Of a stretch of 64,000 nucleotides of DNA, positions 17,000-27,007 are shown piece after piece. Every line of letters starts with the position of its first letter. Within the stretch, counting starts at the first letter, position 1. This DNA is from Firmicutes bacterium HGW-Firmicutes-1 (lineage in GTDB: Bacteria > Bacillota > Clostridia > Lachnospirales > Vallitaleaceae): positions 359,053-423,052 of the forward strand of contig PHAG01000009.1 of the NCBI GenBank assembly GCA_002841625.1. The letters run 5' to 3'. The notes under the pieces were generated by a model. That model was not told where the DNA came from and did no database searches. It worked only from the letters and a program-made list of their open reading frames with translations. The translations under genes and the position numbers were made by a program.

Positions 17000-19240
17000 G
17001 TGAAAATAACAACAGACAATCAAACCAGTGTAGACAATGTGTTTGATCAAGCAAATGAAGAAGGAAGAAGTATATTATTTGAACATGAAGTATATCAAAT
17101 TCTTAACGGTATTGGTTTAGACATTCCTAAGTATCATTTCTTAAAGGTTTCAGAGGAAGTAACTGCAGACATACTTTCAAGCTTTGGAGATGAAGTTATT
17201 GTCAAAATTGTTTCTTCAGACATTGCCCATAAGCAAAAGGTTGGTGGAGTAAAAAAAGTTAAAAATTACGAACCACTATTTGTTCAATTTGTGTTAGAAA
17301 AAATGAAGGAAGAAGTGTTATCTCATTATAGTGAAGAGAACAAACCACAAATTAACGGATTTCTAATTGTAGAGCTAGTAGATTTCAAACAAAGCATTGG
17401 ATATGAAATATTACTAGGCGTGAAAGATGATCCATCCTTTGGACCAGTTGTTACACTAAGCAAGGGTGGAGATGATGCGGAATTTTTTGCTAAATATTAT
17501 GACAAGGCTAATCTGCTTTTACCTCAATTAAGCTATGAAGAGGCTCAAAACATTACGAATAAACTAAATATCAAACATAAATTTAAAAGCATCGGTCATG
17601 AAGAATACCTAGATTTCATTGCGAAAGCAGCTTCGGTTATAAGTTCATTGGCACATCATTATTCCTATATTCACGGAGAAAGACCAAAGTATTTTATCAA
17701 AACAATGGATATAAATCCTTTCGTTATTACTAAGGATAATAGATTTATCGCAGTAGATGGATACATTGAATTTGAAAAGGCAGCTGACAGTAAGAAATAT
17801 TTACCACATGTGAACACTCTTAATATTAAGTCCTTCTTTAATCCTAAGGGTATTGCTGTTATTGGTGTATCTTCAGACCCAACTAAATACAGTATGGGAA
17901 GAGAAATTGCGAGATTACTTCATGACTTAAGAAGAGATGATCTTTATTGTGTTAACATGAGAGGCGGAGAAGCAGTACTTGGTAATCAAACATATACTTT
18001 ATATGAATCAATTGAAGATATTCCAGCTGATATCGAAATGGTAGTTTATGCGGCTCCAGCAAAACATATTACTTCTTTCTTTGCTAACTTAAAAGGGAAA
18101 GGACCTAAATCCGTTGTTCTTATACCTGGAATTTCTCAAGATATTGATTATAATAGTTTTACAGAGGAATTAAATAAAGTAATACCAACGGATGTTAGAA
18201 TCATTGGACCTAATTGCATGGGTGTTTTTTATGGTGAAGACGAACATCAACTTGGTGTTAATACACTTTTTATTGATGAAGAAAGACTGCATTTGGCAGT
18301 TTCTGAACATAGCAACACAGCCTTGCTTACTCAAAGTGGTGGAATGGCAATCACCTTAATTGATAAAATGCCAAATGCTCCAATATTCAAATCCATAGTC
18401 AGCTTTGGTAACAAATATGATGTTAAGATTACTGACTTAATTAAATATTTTAATGAAGATGCACAAATCAAAGTAATTGCACTTTATATTGAAGGCTTTG
18501 CGCCAGGTGAAGGAAGAGTGTTCTATGATTTGATGAAAGAAGTGCATAAACCTGTGATTGTATATAAATCAGGAAGAACTGATGTAGGCGCTAAAGCGGC
18601 AGCTTCTCATACTGCAGCAATGACTGGAGATTATGATGTATTTGAAGCGGCTTGTAAACAAGCAAAGGTACTACTCATTGATGATACAGAAGCTTATCAC
18701 GATAGTGTGAAAGCCTTTGCCTTATTGGCAAATAAAAAGGTTACAGGGAATAAAGTTGCAGGTGTATTAAATGCTGGATTTGAAGCTACAGTTGCTTCGG
18801 ATGAGTTAGGTATACTTGAACCTGCTATTTTCTCCAAAGCTACACAAGAACGTATTGACAGCATCAATAAACTTGGTCTTGTTAATACGAGCATGTCAAT
18901 CTTAGACGTTACACCTATGACTGATGATATATTGTTTAAGGATTTTATTGAAGCTGCGTTACAGGATGATGCAGTTGATTGTGTATTCGTCGGAATTGTT
19001 CCTCACGTTGAAAACATTAAAGCGACTCCAAATACCTGTAATGATGAAAACAGTTTAGCCAATCTTATCGTTAGGTTAACAAAAAAATATGATAAGCCAT
19101 TGGTTGTTTCGGTAAATGGTGGAGAATATTACGGTGATTTTGTTGATATTATGGAAAAGGCAGGAATTCCTGTTTATGCAGATGTTAGAGCGGCGGTGAA
19201 GTCATTAGAACGTTTTGTAAAATATCATTTGCAAACATAG
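17000..19240 (+). CDS. ADP-forming acetyl/acyl-CoA synthetase (fused subunits, ATP-grasp domain first)
   Basis: The 746-aa protein starts at GTG with AGGAGG nine bases upstream. Residues ~1-260 are the ATP-grasp beta part (VKIVSSDIAHKQKVGGVKK ... ILLGVKDDPSFGPVV). Residues ~275-400 are the CoA-binding Rossmann domain (FFNPKGIAVIGVSSDPTKYS). The rest is the succinyl-CoA-ligase-like flavodoxin domain (LLTQSGGMAITLID) and the phosphohistidine region (KSGRTDVGAKAAASHTAAMTG). The family makes acyl-CoA plus ADP from acid, CoA and ATP, or the reverse to conserve energy in fermentation. The beta-before-alpha order is a known variant. A terminator follows. Confidence 0.88.
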   Translation: MKITTDNQTSVDNVFDQANEEGRSILFEHEVYQILNGIGLDIPKYHFLKVSEEVTADILSSFGDEVIVKIVSSDIAHKQKVGGVKKVKNYEPLFVQFVLEKMKEEVLSHYSEENKPQINGFLIVELVDFKQSIGYEILLGVKDDPSFGPVVTLSKGGDDAEFFAKYYDKANLLLPQLSYEEAQNITNKLNIKHKFKSIGHEEYLDFIAKAASVISSLAHHYSYIHGERPKYFIKTMDINPFVITKDNRFIAVDGYIEFEKAADSKKYLPHVNTLNIKSFFNPKGIAVIGVSSDPTKYSMGREIARLLHDLRRDDLYCVNMRGGEAVLGNQTYTLYESIEDIPADIEMVVYAAPAKHITSFFANLKGKGPKSVVLIPGISQDIDYNSFTEELNKVIPTDVRIIGPNCMGVFYGEDEHQLGVNTLFIDEERLHLAVSEHSNTALLTQSGGMAITLIDKMPNAPIFKSIVSFGNKYDVKITDLIKYFNEDAQIKVIALYIEGFAPGEGRVFYDLMKEVHKPVIVYKSGRTDVGAKAAASHTAAMTGDYDVFEAACKQAKVLLIDDTEAYHDSVKAFALLANKKVTGNKVAGVLNAGFEATVASDELGILEPAIFSKATQERIDSINKLGLVNTSMSILDVTPMTDDILFKDFIEAALQDDAVDCVFVGIVPHVENIKATPNTCNDENSLANLIVRLTKKYDKPLVVSVNGGEYYGDFVDIMEKAGIPVYADVRAAVKSLERFVKYHLQT

Positions 19241-19266
19241 ATTTCTAAGTGTAAATAAGTGAGTTG

Positions 19267-19305
19267 AAAAGGTTCTTTTAATCAATTGATTAGAGGAACC
19301 TTTTT
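19267..19305 (+). terminator. Terminator of the acyl-CoA synthetase gene
   Basis: AAAAGGTTC (19267-19275) pairs with GAACCTTTT (19296-19304), with an inner TAATC/GATTA stem, ending in a T-run. Confidence 0.85.
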
Positions 19306-19400
19306 ACATATACACTATAATAATTAGTTTCTTGTGTTATTGAAGATGGACTTGTTGTGTGTTATTCTAAAAATAAAAATATGTATAGGAGATTTGAAAA

Positions 19401-19478
19401 ATGAATTTAATTAAAACGGCGCTACTTGCTTCAGCTAAAATTCTTCCATTAGAGAAAGTGTTGAGGATGCTTAGTTGA
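19401..19478 (+). CDS. 25-aa leader ORF overlapping the EamA transporter start
   Basis: ATG 19401 lies ten bases after TAGGAGA and encodes MNLIKTALLASAKILPLEKV then LRMLS. Its TGA stop overlaps the TTG start of the transporter in TTGA (19475-19478). The transporter itself has no separate ribosome binding site, so translational coupling is likely. It could also be a peptide that senses translation, or the decayed end of an older gene. Confidence 0.45.
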   Translation: MNLIKTALLASAKILPLEKVLRMLS

Positions 19479-20362
19479 AGATAAAAAATAATGTTCTATT
19501 TTTAGGTATCTTATATTCCACAATATTCGGCTTCTCTTTTATGTTTACCAAACTTACACTAACGCATGTTCATGATATTTATCATATGTTAGCCTTTAGA
19601 TTTCTAATTGCTTTTGTGGTTATGACAGTATTATTACTATTTAAAGTAATAAAAGTAAGTTATCGGGGAAAGAACCTTAAAATGCTTTTTTTACTTGGTT
19701 TGTTTCAACCGATTATATATTTTATATTTGAGACGAAAGGAATACAATTGCTACCATCTTCTCAAGCGGGAATCATGATAGCGTGTGTTCCGGTAGTTGT
19801 AATCGTTTTTGCTATTATTTTTCTAGATGAAAAGATATCTTTCATGAGATTCACATTTATTATGCTTTCTGTAATTGGTGCTATTGTAATTAATTCAAAC
19901 AATCTCATTGGGGGAAATATCAAAGGTATTGTATTTCTGCTGATCGCTGTCTTTGCGGCAGCTATATATAATGTTATTTCAAGAAAACTTCACTTAGAAT
20001 TTACTTCTATAGAAATGACTTATTTAATGATGGGATTTGGAGCTATTGTATTTAATGTGATTAGCTTGGGAATACATATCAGTAATGGAGTTTTACAAGA
20101 TTACTTTAAGCCATTAATTAGCCCCCAAGCTCTATTAGGATTTTTATACTTGAGTATATTATCGTCAATTGTTGCATTCTTTGTGTTGAACTATACATTA
20201 TCAAAGGTTGAAGCATCTAAAGTTGCAGTGTTTGCTAACTTTACGACTGTAATTTCTGTACTAGCTGGAGTATTGCTTTTAAATGAAGTATTTAAACCAC
20301 AACAATTAATAGGCGGTGTGATGATATTGGTTGGAGTATATTTCACTCAAAGGACGACATAG
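19475..20362 (+). CDS. EamA/DMT-family transporter
   Basis: The 295-aa membrane protein has ten predicted hydrophobic helices in two EamA halves (about residues 8-137 and 150-292). The second half ends in the typical AGVLLLNEVFKPQQLIGGVMILVGV pattern. Members export metabolites or amino acids; substrate unknown. The start is TTG 19475 overlapping the stop of the 25-codon leader, and no later ATG is better supported. Confidence 0.85.
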   Translation: MKIKNNVLFLGILYSTIFGFSFMFTKLTLTHVHDIYHMLAFRFLIAFVVMTVLLLFKVIKVSYRGKNLKMLFLLGLFQPIIYFIFETKGIQLLPSSQAGIMIACVPVVVIVFAIIFLDEKISFMRFTFIMLSVIGAIVINSNNLIGGNIKGIVFLLIAVFAAAIYNVISRKLHLEFTSIEMTYLMMGFGAIVFNVISLGIHISNGVLQDYFKPLISPQALLGFLYLSILSSIVAFFVLNYTLSKVEASKVAVFANFTTVISVLAGVLLLNEVFKPQQLIGGVMILVGVYFTQRTT

Positions 20363-20489
20363 TAAACATTTGTCTATCAACATTTGACTTGCTAAATATT
20401 ACACATTATGCTAATATAAGTAATTGAATAAATAAAGACTTTGATGATAATTATAGAGAATAAACTTGAGTTGAATTGTGATTATAATC

Positions 20490-20519
20490 GTCTCTATGCT
20501 AAGCATAGAGACTTTGTTA
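20490..20519 (+). terminator. Hairpin and T-rich tract upstream of leuS
   Basis: GTCTCTATGC (20490-20499) pairs perfectly with GCATAGAGAC (20503-20512), followed by TTTGTTATTT. It may end the EamA transcript or act as an attenuator for leuS 42 bp downstream. The T-box consensus (AGGGTGGTACCGCG-like) is not present in the 20363-20489 leader. Confidence 0.7.
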
Positions 20520-20560
20520 TTTACTAGGAAATCTGATAAAAATATAAGGGAGGTTCTTTC

Positions 20561-22972
20561 ATGGCTATTATATACAACCATAAAGAAATCGAAAAAAAAT
20601 GGAAAGCTGTATGGGATAAAGACCCAGTGAACAAACCATCAAAAGATAAAGAAAACTATTATTGCTTAGATATGTTTCCTTATCCTTCTGGAAGTGGGCT
20701 TCATGTTGGACATTGGAGAGGTTACGTATTAAGTGATGTGTGGAGTAGATACAAGGTTTTGCAAGGATACTATGTATTACATCCAATGGGATGGGATGCC
20801 TTTGGTTTACCAGCAGAAAACTATGCAATTAAAATGGGGGTTCATCCTGCAAAAGCTACTGCAGAAAATGTAGAGAACTTTAAAAAGCAATTAAAGGAAA
20901 TTAGCGCAATATATGATTGGGATAAAGAGGTAAATACTACAGATCCTAATTTTTATAAATGGACGCAATGGATTTTTGTTAAGATGTTTAAGGAAGGCCT
21001 AGCTTACGAAAAGCAAATGCCAATTAACTGGTGCCCTGATTGTAAAACAGGTTTGGCTAATGAAGAAGTAGTAAACGGTGAATGTGACCGTTGTAGTTCA
21101 AAAGTAACGAAAAAGAATTTGCGTCAATGGATGCTTAAGATTACTGCGTATGCTGAAAGATTATTGGAAGACCTTATTCCGTTGGAATGGCCAGACAAGG
21201 TTAAAAAAATGCAAACAGATTGGATTGGTAAATCCTATGGTGCAGAAATTGATTTCACCTTAGAAGGTGTAGATGAAAAGATTAAAGTTTTTACAACAAG
21301 ACCAGATACTCTTTATGGTGCAACCTTTATGGTATTAGCACCTGAACACGAAGTAATAAAAGCAATAACCACTGAAGGCCAAAGTGCAGAAGTTGAAAAT
21401 TATGTATTTATGTCCTCTATGAAATCCTCAGTAGATCGTTTACAGGACAAAGAAAAAACAGGGGTTTTCACGGGTAGATATGCAATTAATCCACTGAACG
21501 GAGCAAAACTTCAAGTTTGGGTTTCAGATTATGTATTAGCGGATTATGGAACTGGCGCAATTATGTGTGTTCCAGCTCATGATGAAAGAGACTTTGCCTT
21601 TGCGAAAAAGTTTGAATTACCTATTATTCAAGTCATTATTCCAGAAGGCCAAGATTTAATAGAGCTTGAAGAAGCTTATATCGGCGATGGTATTATGGTA
21701 AACTCAGATGTTTTTGATGGTATGAAAGCATCAAAAGCAAAGGAAGCAGTAGCGGCTTATTTAGAAGAACATGGCATTGGTAATAAAACAACAAATTATA
21801 AATTAAGAGATTGGGTATTTTCAAGACAACGTTATTGGGGAGAACCAATTCCAATTATACATTGTGAAAAATGTGGTGCTGTAGCAGTGCCAGAGGAAGA
21901 GCTTCCAGTACTATTGCCTGAGGTTGAATCTTATCAACCAACAGGAACTGGTGAATCTCCACTTGCTGCAATTACGGAATGGGTTAATACTACTTGCCCA
22001 GAGTGTTCAGGACCAGCAAAGAGAGAAACAAATACAATGCCTCAATGGGCTGGCTCCTCCTGGTATTTCTTAAGATATGTTGATGTTAATAATGATAAAG
22101 AGTTAATTTCTAAGGAAAAAGCAAAAGAATGGGTGCCTGTTGATATGTATGTTGGCGGTATTGAACATGCGGTACTTCATCTGCTTTATTCAAGATTTTA
22201 TACGAAGTTTTTATATGATATTGGTGTTGTAGACTTTTCTGAACCCTTTACGCGTTTATTCAATCAAGGCATGATTTGTAAAAATGGTGCAAAAATGAGT
22301 AAATCAAAAGGCAATGTAGTTTCACCCGATGAATTGGTTGCTAGATATGGTTGTGATTCCTTAAGAATATATGAATTATTTGTTGGACCACCGGAACTAG
22401 ACTCTGAGTGGGATGATAGAGGAATCGAAGGAGTTTATCGATTTATCAATAAAGCCTGGAACTTACTAAACGATAATATAAATAAGCAAGCAACAACCAC
22501 TAAAGAACTAGAAAAAGTTAAAAATCAAATGATTTATGATATCACTACTAGATTAAATAGTTTCCATTTTAATACAGGGATCAGTGCTTTTATGGAATAC
22601 ACAAACAAGCTAGTAGACATTTCAAAAAATCATGGTGGCGTAGATTATAAAACACTTGAAGCATTTACAATATTGCTTTCACCATTCGCACCACATATGG
22701 CTGCAGAAATGTGGGAAAAGCTTGGACAAACAAAGAGTGTATTTGAAAACAGCTGGCCAACTTATGATGAAGAGAAAATGAAGGAAGACGAAATCGAAAT
22801 GCCAGTACAAGTCAATGGTAAGGTAAAAGGAACGATCGTCATTGGTATTGAAGAAGGAAAAGATTCTGTTCTTTCAAAGGCAAGAGAATTGGTTTTATCT
22901 AAAATTGAAGGATGTACAATAGTAAAAGAAATATATGTTCCTAATAAAATAATTAATATTGTAGTAAAATAG
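20561..22972 (+). CDS. leuS: Leucyl-tRNA synthetase
   Basis: The 803-aa product matches bacterial LeuRS. The HIGH-equivalent is HVGH (48-51). A zinc-type knuckle CPDC ... CDRC follows the first catalytic segment, and the CP1 editing domain includes FTTRPDTLYGATFMV. KMSKS sits at 578-582, with an anticodon-binding and C-terminal domain after it. It charges tRNA-Leu in the cytoplasm. GGGAGG lies nine bases before the ATG. It is preceded by a terminator-like hairpin and followed by a MATE transporter gene. Confidence 0.97.
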   Translation: MAIIYNHKEIEKKWKAVWDKDPVNKPSKDKENYYCLDMFPYPSGSGLHVGHWRGYVLSDVWSRYKVLQGYYVLHPMGWDAFGLPAENYAIKMGVHPAKATAENVENFKKQLKEISAIYDWDKEVNTTDPNFYKWTQWIFVKMFKEGLAYEKQMPINWCPDCKTGLANEEVVNGECDRCSSKVTKKNLRQWMLKITAYAERLLEDLIPLEWPDKVKKMQTDWIGKSYGAEIDFTLEGVDEKIKVFTTRPDTLYGATFMVLAPEHEVIKAITTEGQSAEVENYVFMSSMKSSVDRLQDKEKTGVFTGRYAINPLNGAKLQVWVSDYVLADYGTGAIMCVPAHDERDFAFAKKFELPIIQVIIPEGQDLIELEEAYIGDGIMVNSDVFDGMKASKAKEAVAAYLEEHGIGNKTTNYKLRDWVFSRQRYWGEPIPIIHCEKCGAVAVPEEELPVLLPEVESYQPTGTGESPLAAITEWVNTTCPECSGPAKRETNTMPQWAGSSWYFLRYVDVNNDKELISKEKAKEWVPVDMYVGGIEHAVLHLLYSRFYTKFLYDIGVVDFSEPFTRLFNQGMICKNGAKMSKSKGNVVSPDELVARYGCDSLRIYELFVGPPELDSEWDDRGIEGVYRFINKAWNLLNDNINKQATTTKELEKVKNQMIYDITTRLNSFHFNTGISAFMEYTNKLVDISKNHGGVDYKTLEAFTILLSPFAPHMAAEMWEKLGQTKSVFENSWPTYDEEKMKEDEIEMPVQVNGKVKGTIVIGIEEGKDSVLSKARELVLSKIEGCTIVKEIYVPNKIINIVVK

Positions 22973-22977
22973 TTAGT

Positions 22978-22997
22978 GGGGGAGACGAGTTCTCCCC
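22978..22997 (+). terminator. Possible weak terminator after leuS
   Basis: GGGGGAG (22978-22984) pairs with CTCCCC (22992-22997); only a short AT-rich stretch follows, with no clear T-run. Confidence 0.4.
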
Positions 22998-23031
22998 TAT
23001 TAAAATTCAGCAGGTAAGGAGGTTCCCGTTC

Positions 23032-24393
23032 GTGTCAGATAAAAGGAAAGAAATACTAGGTTCAATGGACATCAAGAAATCATTATTAAAATTAGCGATA
23101 CCAGCAATCATAGGTATGCTCATTAATGCTATCTATAATGTTATTGATAGAATTTTCGTTGGAAAGTTAGGTACAGAAGCCTTAGCTGCTACGAATGTTG
23201 TATTTCCTTTATTTGCATTAATTGGAGCAGTAGGATTAACCTTTGGTATTGGTGCTGGTTCTTATGTATCAAGATTATTAGGACAAGGTAATAAAGAGCT
23301 TGCACAAAGAGCTGCGTCAACCGCGATATTTTCTAGTATGATGTGTGGATTCATTTATACCTTAATTGGGTTGTTCTTTATCGTTCCAATATTGAAGTTC
23401 TTTGGTGCATCTGATACAGCCATGGCCTACGCAGTAGATTATGGTAAATATCTTACGATGGGTGCTATTTTTACTATGATGAATATGACTATGAATAATT
23501 TGCTGCGTTCTGAAGGTAGCCCTATGATGGCAATGCTTGCTATGTTAGCGGGTGCATTGACAAACATTGTGCTTGATCCAATATTTATTTTTGTATTAGA
23601 TATGGGAATTGCTGGTGCAGCGATTGCAACGGTTATTTCTCAAATGCTTTCAACAGTATTGCTGATTTCATATTATTTGAGTGGTAAGAGTTCTCTGAGG
23701 ATCAATGTTAAATTGATTACTTTTTCAAGAAGTTTGTATGCGCAAATTATGAAAATTGGGACACCAACCTTTTTGCGACAAGTATTAGCAAGCTTATCCC
23801 TTGTAATTGTAAATCACGCCGCTAGACAATTTGGAGATAGTGCTCTTGCGGGTATGGGTATTGTAAATATCGTTTTCTTAATTGCTTTTTATGTATTATT
23901 TGGCTTTAACCAAGGCTTTCAACCGCTTGCAGGATATAATTACGGCGCAAAAAATTATAAAAGACTGGGCGAAGCGATTAGAATTGCCATTATTTGGGCA
24001 ACACTCTACTGTGTTATCATTACAGTAATATTTTCAGTTTTTACAACAACAATTGTCGGAGTATTTTCTGTGGATTCTGAAGTAATCGAAATCGGAACAA
24101 AAGGGATAAGAGCATTTTCAGTGTTATTACCTTTTATGGGCTTTATTATTATAATTACAGGCCTATATCAAGCGTTGGGACGTGCAACAGGATCAGCAGT
24201 TTTATCTCTATCAAGACAAGGATTATTTTTAATTCCAACCGTTCTTATTTTACCTAGAATTTTTGGGCTTAATGGTGTTATTTATTCACAGTTGGTTGCA
24301 GATTTCTTAACTCTCATAGTGGCAAGTATATTCACGATACACATTATGAAGAAATTAAAGCACGAAGAATTGGACATGCTGAAAGGGTCATAA
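23032..24393 (+). CDS. MATE-family efflux transporter
   Basis: The 453-aa protein has twelve hydrophobic helices and begins with the MATE pattern IKKSLLKLAIPAIIGMLINAIYNVIDRIFVG. It is a cation-driven multidrug or metabolite exporter of the NorM/DinF superfamily; substrate unknown. The GTG start at 23032 has AAGGAGG nine bases upstream, and no competing ATG is better placed. Confidence 0.92.
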   Translation: MSDKRKEILGSMDIKKSLLKLAIPAIIGMLINAIYNVIDRIFVGKLGTEALAATNVVFPLFALIGAVGLTFGIGAGSYVSRLLGQGNKELAQRAASTAIFSSMMCGFIYTLIGLFFIVPILKFFGASDTAMAYAVDYGKYLTMGAIFTMMNMTMNNLLRSEGSPMMAMLAMLAGALTNIVLDPIFIFVLDMGIAGAAIATVISQMLSTVLLISYYLSGKSSLRINVKLITFSRSLYAQIMKIGTPTFLRQVLASLSLVIVNHAARQFGDSALAGMGIVNIVFLIAFYVLFGFNQGFQPLAGYNYGAKNYKRLGEAIRIAIIWATLYCVIITVIFSVFTTTIVGVFSVDSEVIEIGTKGIRAFSVLLPFMGFIIIITGLYQALGRATGSAVLSLSRQGLFLIPTVLILPRIFGLNGVIYSQLVADFLTLIVASIFTIHIMKKLKHEELDMLKGS

Positions 24394-24476
24394 TTATTTA
24401 TTTCCTATTGAAATTAGTCGAATTATATACTATGATGATACATGATACAATGAAAAATAGGAAAAGGAAGTGACTT

Positions 24477-25388
24477 ATGAAAAAGCTTGTATTAATCACT
24501 GTTGTTTTGTCACTTATTTGTATTGGTATCGTCGGTATCATTATTCTGATAAATAATCGTTTAGAAGAAGCTGCACATGCGATTGAAATCCAGGACACAA
24601 ATAATAACAATGATGATAATGAGGATCAAGACATAGTAGAAGATAACGATGACGATGAAAATCAAGACGAAGAATCAGAAGATAATAACGATAATCAAGA
24701 CATCAATGAAGAAGAATTACATAATGATAGTAATATAGATGAAATTAAAGAATTCGTAGGTGAAGAGGTGTATAATTTTGATGCAGGACAAATACTGCAG
24801 GTAGAGAATCAAGATTCCTTACATGTTCTTGTTAATAAGAAAAATGAACTTGATTCAAATTATGAACCTAATGATCTTGTCGTTCCAGAGGTTAAATTTT
24901 CATTTGATGGGAACGATCAAAAAAAACAAATGAGGTCAGTTGCAGCAAATGCATTAGAAGAATTAATAAATGGAGCACTGGAGAATGACTATAGGTTAGT
25001 TGCAGTGTCTGGATATAGATCCTATAATCGTCAACAAACTATTTACCAAGGAAATGTTGACAGGATGGGTGAAGAGGCTGCGAATAAGGTAAGCGCAAAG
25101 CCGGGTCAAAGCGAGCACCAGACGGGTCTTGCAATGGATGTAAGCTGTGAAAGTATTGGATATTCCTTAGAAGAATCACTAGGAGACTTGCCAGAAGGAA
25201 AATGGCTTGCTAAAAATGCACATGCATATGGCTTTATCATAAGATATCCAAAAGATAAAACAGATATTACGCAATATAATTATGAACCATGGCATGTAAG
25301 ATATGTTGGTAAAGCGTTAGCAACCTATTTATATGAAAATGATTTAACCTTAGATGAATTTTATGAACAAATAAATAATGAATTCTAA
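24477..25388 (+). CDS. Membrane-anchored D-Ala-D-Ala carboxypeptidase, VanY/M15B family
   Basis: The 303-aa protein has an N-terminal membrane anchor (residues ~3-25). A ~60-residue Asp/Glu/Asn-rich linker follows, then an M15B domain. Zinc and catalytic motifs are visible: SGYRSYNRQQ, SEHQTGLAMDVS, and EPWHVRYVG near the C terminus. It trims stem peptides in the wall on the outer face of the membrane. AAGGAAG precedes the ATG. This is the second M15 enzyme in the window and differs from the SLH-anchored one in subfamily and anchoring. Confidence 0.9.
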   Translation: MKKLVLITVVLSLICIGIVGIIILINNRLEEAAHAIEIQDTNNNNDDNEDQDIVEDNDDDENQDEESEDNNDNQDINEEELHNDSNIDEIKEFVGEEVYNFDAGQILQVENQDSLHVLVNKKNELDSNYEPNDLVVPEVKFSFDGNDQKKQMRSVAANALEELINGALENDYRLVAVSGYRSYNRQQTIYQGNVDRMGEEAANKVSAKPGQSEHQTGLAMDVSCESIGYSLEESLGDLPEGKWLAKNAHAYGFIIRYPKDKTDITQYNYEPWHVRYVGKALATYLYENDLTLDEFYEQINNEF

Positions 25389-25419
25389 CGAATAAAACAA
25401 TTTGAGAAAGAGGAAGTTA

Positions 25420-25881
25420 ATGGATAAGAAAACTACAAAAGAAAGCGAAGTACGTATGACGGAATTGGTGCTTCCTAATGATACCAATTTGATTGGTAAT
25501 TTATTAGGTGGAAGACTTATGTATTGGGTTGATATTGTAGGTGCATTAGCTGCTTCACGTCATTGTCGTAATGTTGTTGCTACAGTACAAGTGGATAGCA
25601 TTGATTTTAAGAATCCTATTAAAAGAGGGGATATGGTAGAATTATTTGCAAAGTTAACTTGGGTAGGAAGAACATCCATGGAGGTAAAGGTCACTGTTTA
25701 TTCAGAGAATTTATTTACAGGAGAAAAGATTTTAACAAATGAAGCCTATTTGGTTTTTGTATCTTTAGATCGACATAGAAATCCTGTTAGAGTGCCGGGA
25801 TTATTGCTAGAAACTGAGGATGAGATGGTAGAATGGGAGAAAGCAATTGCTCGAAAGGCCTATAGGATGAAAAACAAGTAG
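25420..25881 (+). CDS. Acyl-CoA thioesterase (hotdog fold, YciA/BFIT-like)
   Basis: ATG 25420 is chosen because GAGG sits just upstream; the frame also allows TTG 25402. The 153-aa protein has the hotdog thioesterase pattern: TNLIGNLLGGRLMYWVDIVGALAA (central helix with Asp) and VDSIDFKNPIKRGDMVEL. A strand with RTSMEVKVTVYSEN follows. It hydrolyses acyl-CoA to free acid and CoA; chain-length preference is unknown. It sits 21 bp before aguA, possibly co-transcribed. Confidence 0.9.
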   Translation: MDKKTTKESEVRMTELVLPNDTNLIGNLLGGRLMYWVDIVGALAASRHCRNVVATVQVDSIDFKNPIKRGDMVELFAKLTWVGRTSMEVKVTVYSENLFTGEKILTNEAYLVFVSLDRHRNPVRVPGLLLETEDEMVEWEKAIARKAYRMKNK

Positions 25882-25902
25882 TATATTAGAAGGGATATAT
25901 AT

Positions 25903-26991
25903 ATGATTAACGATTCAACTCCAAGAAAAGATGGTTTTAGAATGCCTGCTGAATTTGAAGAGCAAAAACAAGTGTTTTTGCTCTGGCCAGAGAGAAAAGA
26001 TGTTTGGCATCATGAAGCGAAAAGTGCACAGAAGGTTTTTACTGAAGTTGCCCACGCAATAGCAAGGTTCGAAGAAGTAACGGTAGGTGTATCTGAAGAA
26101 CAGTATGAGGACGCTATGAGAAAATTAGGTCCAAATGTCCGTACTGTAATTATGCCTCACGATGATGTATGGACTAGAGATGTGGGGCCAACTTTTGTTA
26201 TCAATGACAAAGGTGATACCAGAGGCATTGATTGGGATTTTAATGCATGGGGTGGTATTGATGAAGGTGCATATTATCCTTGGGATAAAGACGGTAGTGT
26301 TGCAGCGAGTATAATTACATTAGAGAATGTGGAAAGCTATAGGACTGAAAACTTTGTACTCGAAGGGGGATCTATCCATGTTGACGGTGAAGGAACCCTT
26401 TTGACAACAAAAGAATGTCTTCTTAACAAAAATCGAAATCCTCATCTTACACAAGAGGAAATTGAGGAATACTTAAGAGCTTATTTAAATGTTGAAAAGA
26501 TTATTTGGCTTAATCAAGGACTTTTTAATGATGAGACTGATGGACATATTGATAATATTTGTTGTTTTGCTCGTCCAGGGGAGGTGATTTTATCTTGGAC
26601 GGATGACGAAAGTAGCCCCAATTATGAAATATGTAGAAGTGCCTATGAGATATTAAACAATTCCATAGATGCAAAAGGCAGAACGATAAAAGTCTATAAA
26701 CTAGAATTACCACAACCAATATTTGTTACAAATGAGGAGGATGATGGAATCCTTCAGTCTGCAGATGCTACAAGATTTTCTACAGATGAACCACTTCCAG
26801 CTTCCTATGTTAATTTTCTTTTTTGCAATCATTCGATTATTATGCCGATTTTTAATGATCCAAAAGATGAATTAGCAATAAAAACCTTAAAAGAAATATT
26901 TCCGGATAGAGAAATTGTCACCATATACTCAAGAGAAATTATTTTAGGTGGAGGGAATATACATTGTATTTCCCAACAACAACCTAAATAA
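25903..26991 (+). CDS. aguA: Agmatine deiminase
   Basis: The 362-aa protein has the agmatine/peptidylarginine deiminase pattern: MPAEFEEQKQVFLLWPER, DVWTRDVGPTFV, FNAWGG, ETDGHIDNICCF (His/Asp of the active site) and the nucleophile in GGGNIHCISQQQP (Cys355). It converts agmatine to N-carbamoylputrescine plus ammonia. The next gene, 16 bp downstream, encodes the enzyme for the following step, so this is the AguAB putrescine route. Confidence 0.96.
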   Translation: MINDSTPRKDGFRMPAEFEEQKQVFLLWPERKDVWHHEAKSAQKVFTEVAHAIARFEEVTVGVSEEQYEDAMRKLGPNVRTVIMPHDDVWTRDVGPTFVINDKGDTRGIDWDFNAWGGIDEGAYYPWDKDGSVAASIITLENVESYRTENFVLEGGSIHVDGEGTLLTTKECLLNKNRNPHLTQEEIEEYLRAYLNVEKIIWLNQGLFNDETDGHIDNICCFARPGEVILSWTDDESSPNYEICRSAYEILNNSIDAKGRTIKVYKLELPQPIFVTNEEDDGILQSADATRFSTDEPLPASYVNFLFCNHSIIMPIFNDPKDELAIKTLKEIFPDREIVTIYSREIILGGGNIHCISQQQPK

Positions 26992-27007
26992 AGGAGGATT
27001 TAATATT

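Noticed and set aside
20363..20560. T-box leader before leuS
   Set aside because: A terminator-like hairpin is present, but the conserved T-box core (AGGGTGGTACCGCG-like, UGGN) is not, so I call only a hairpin.
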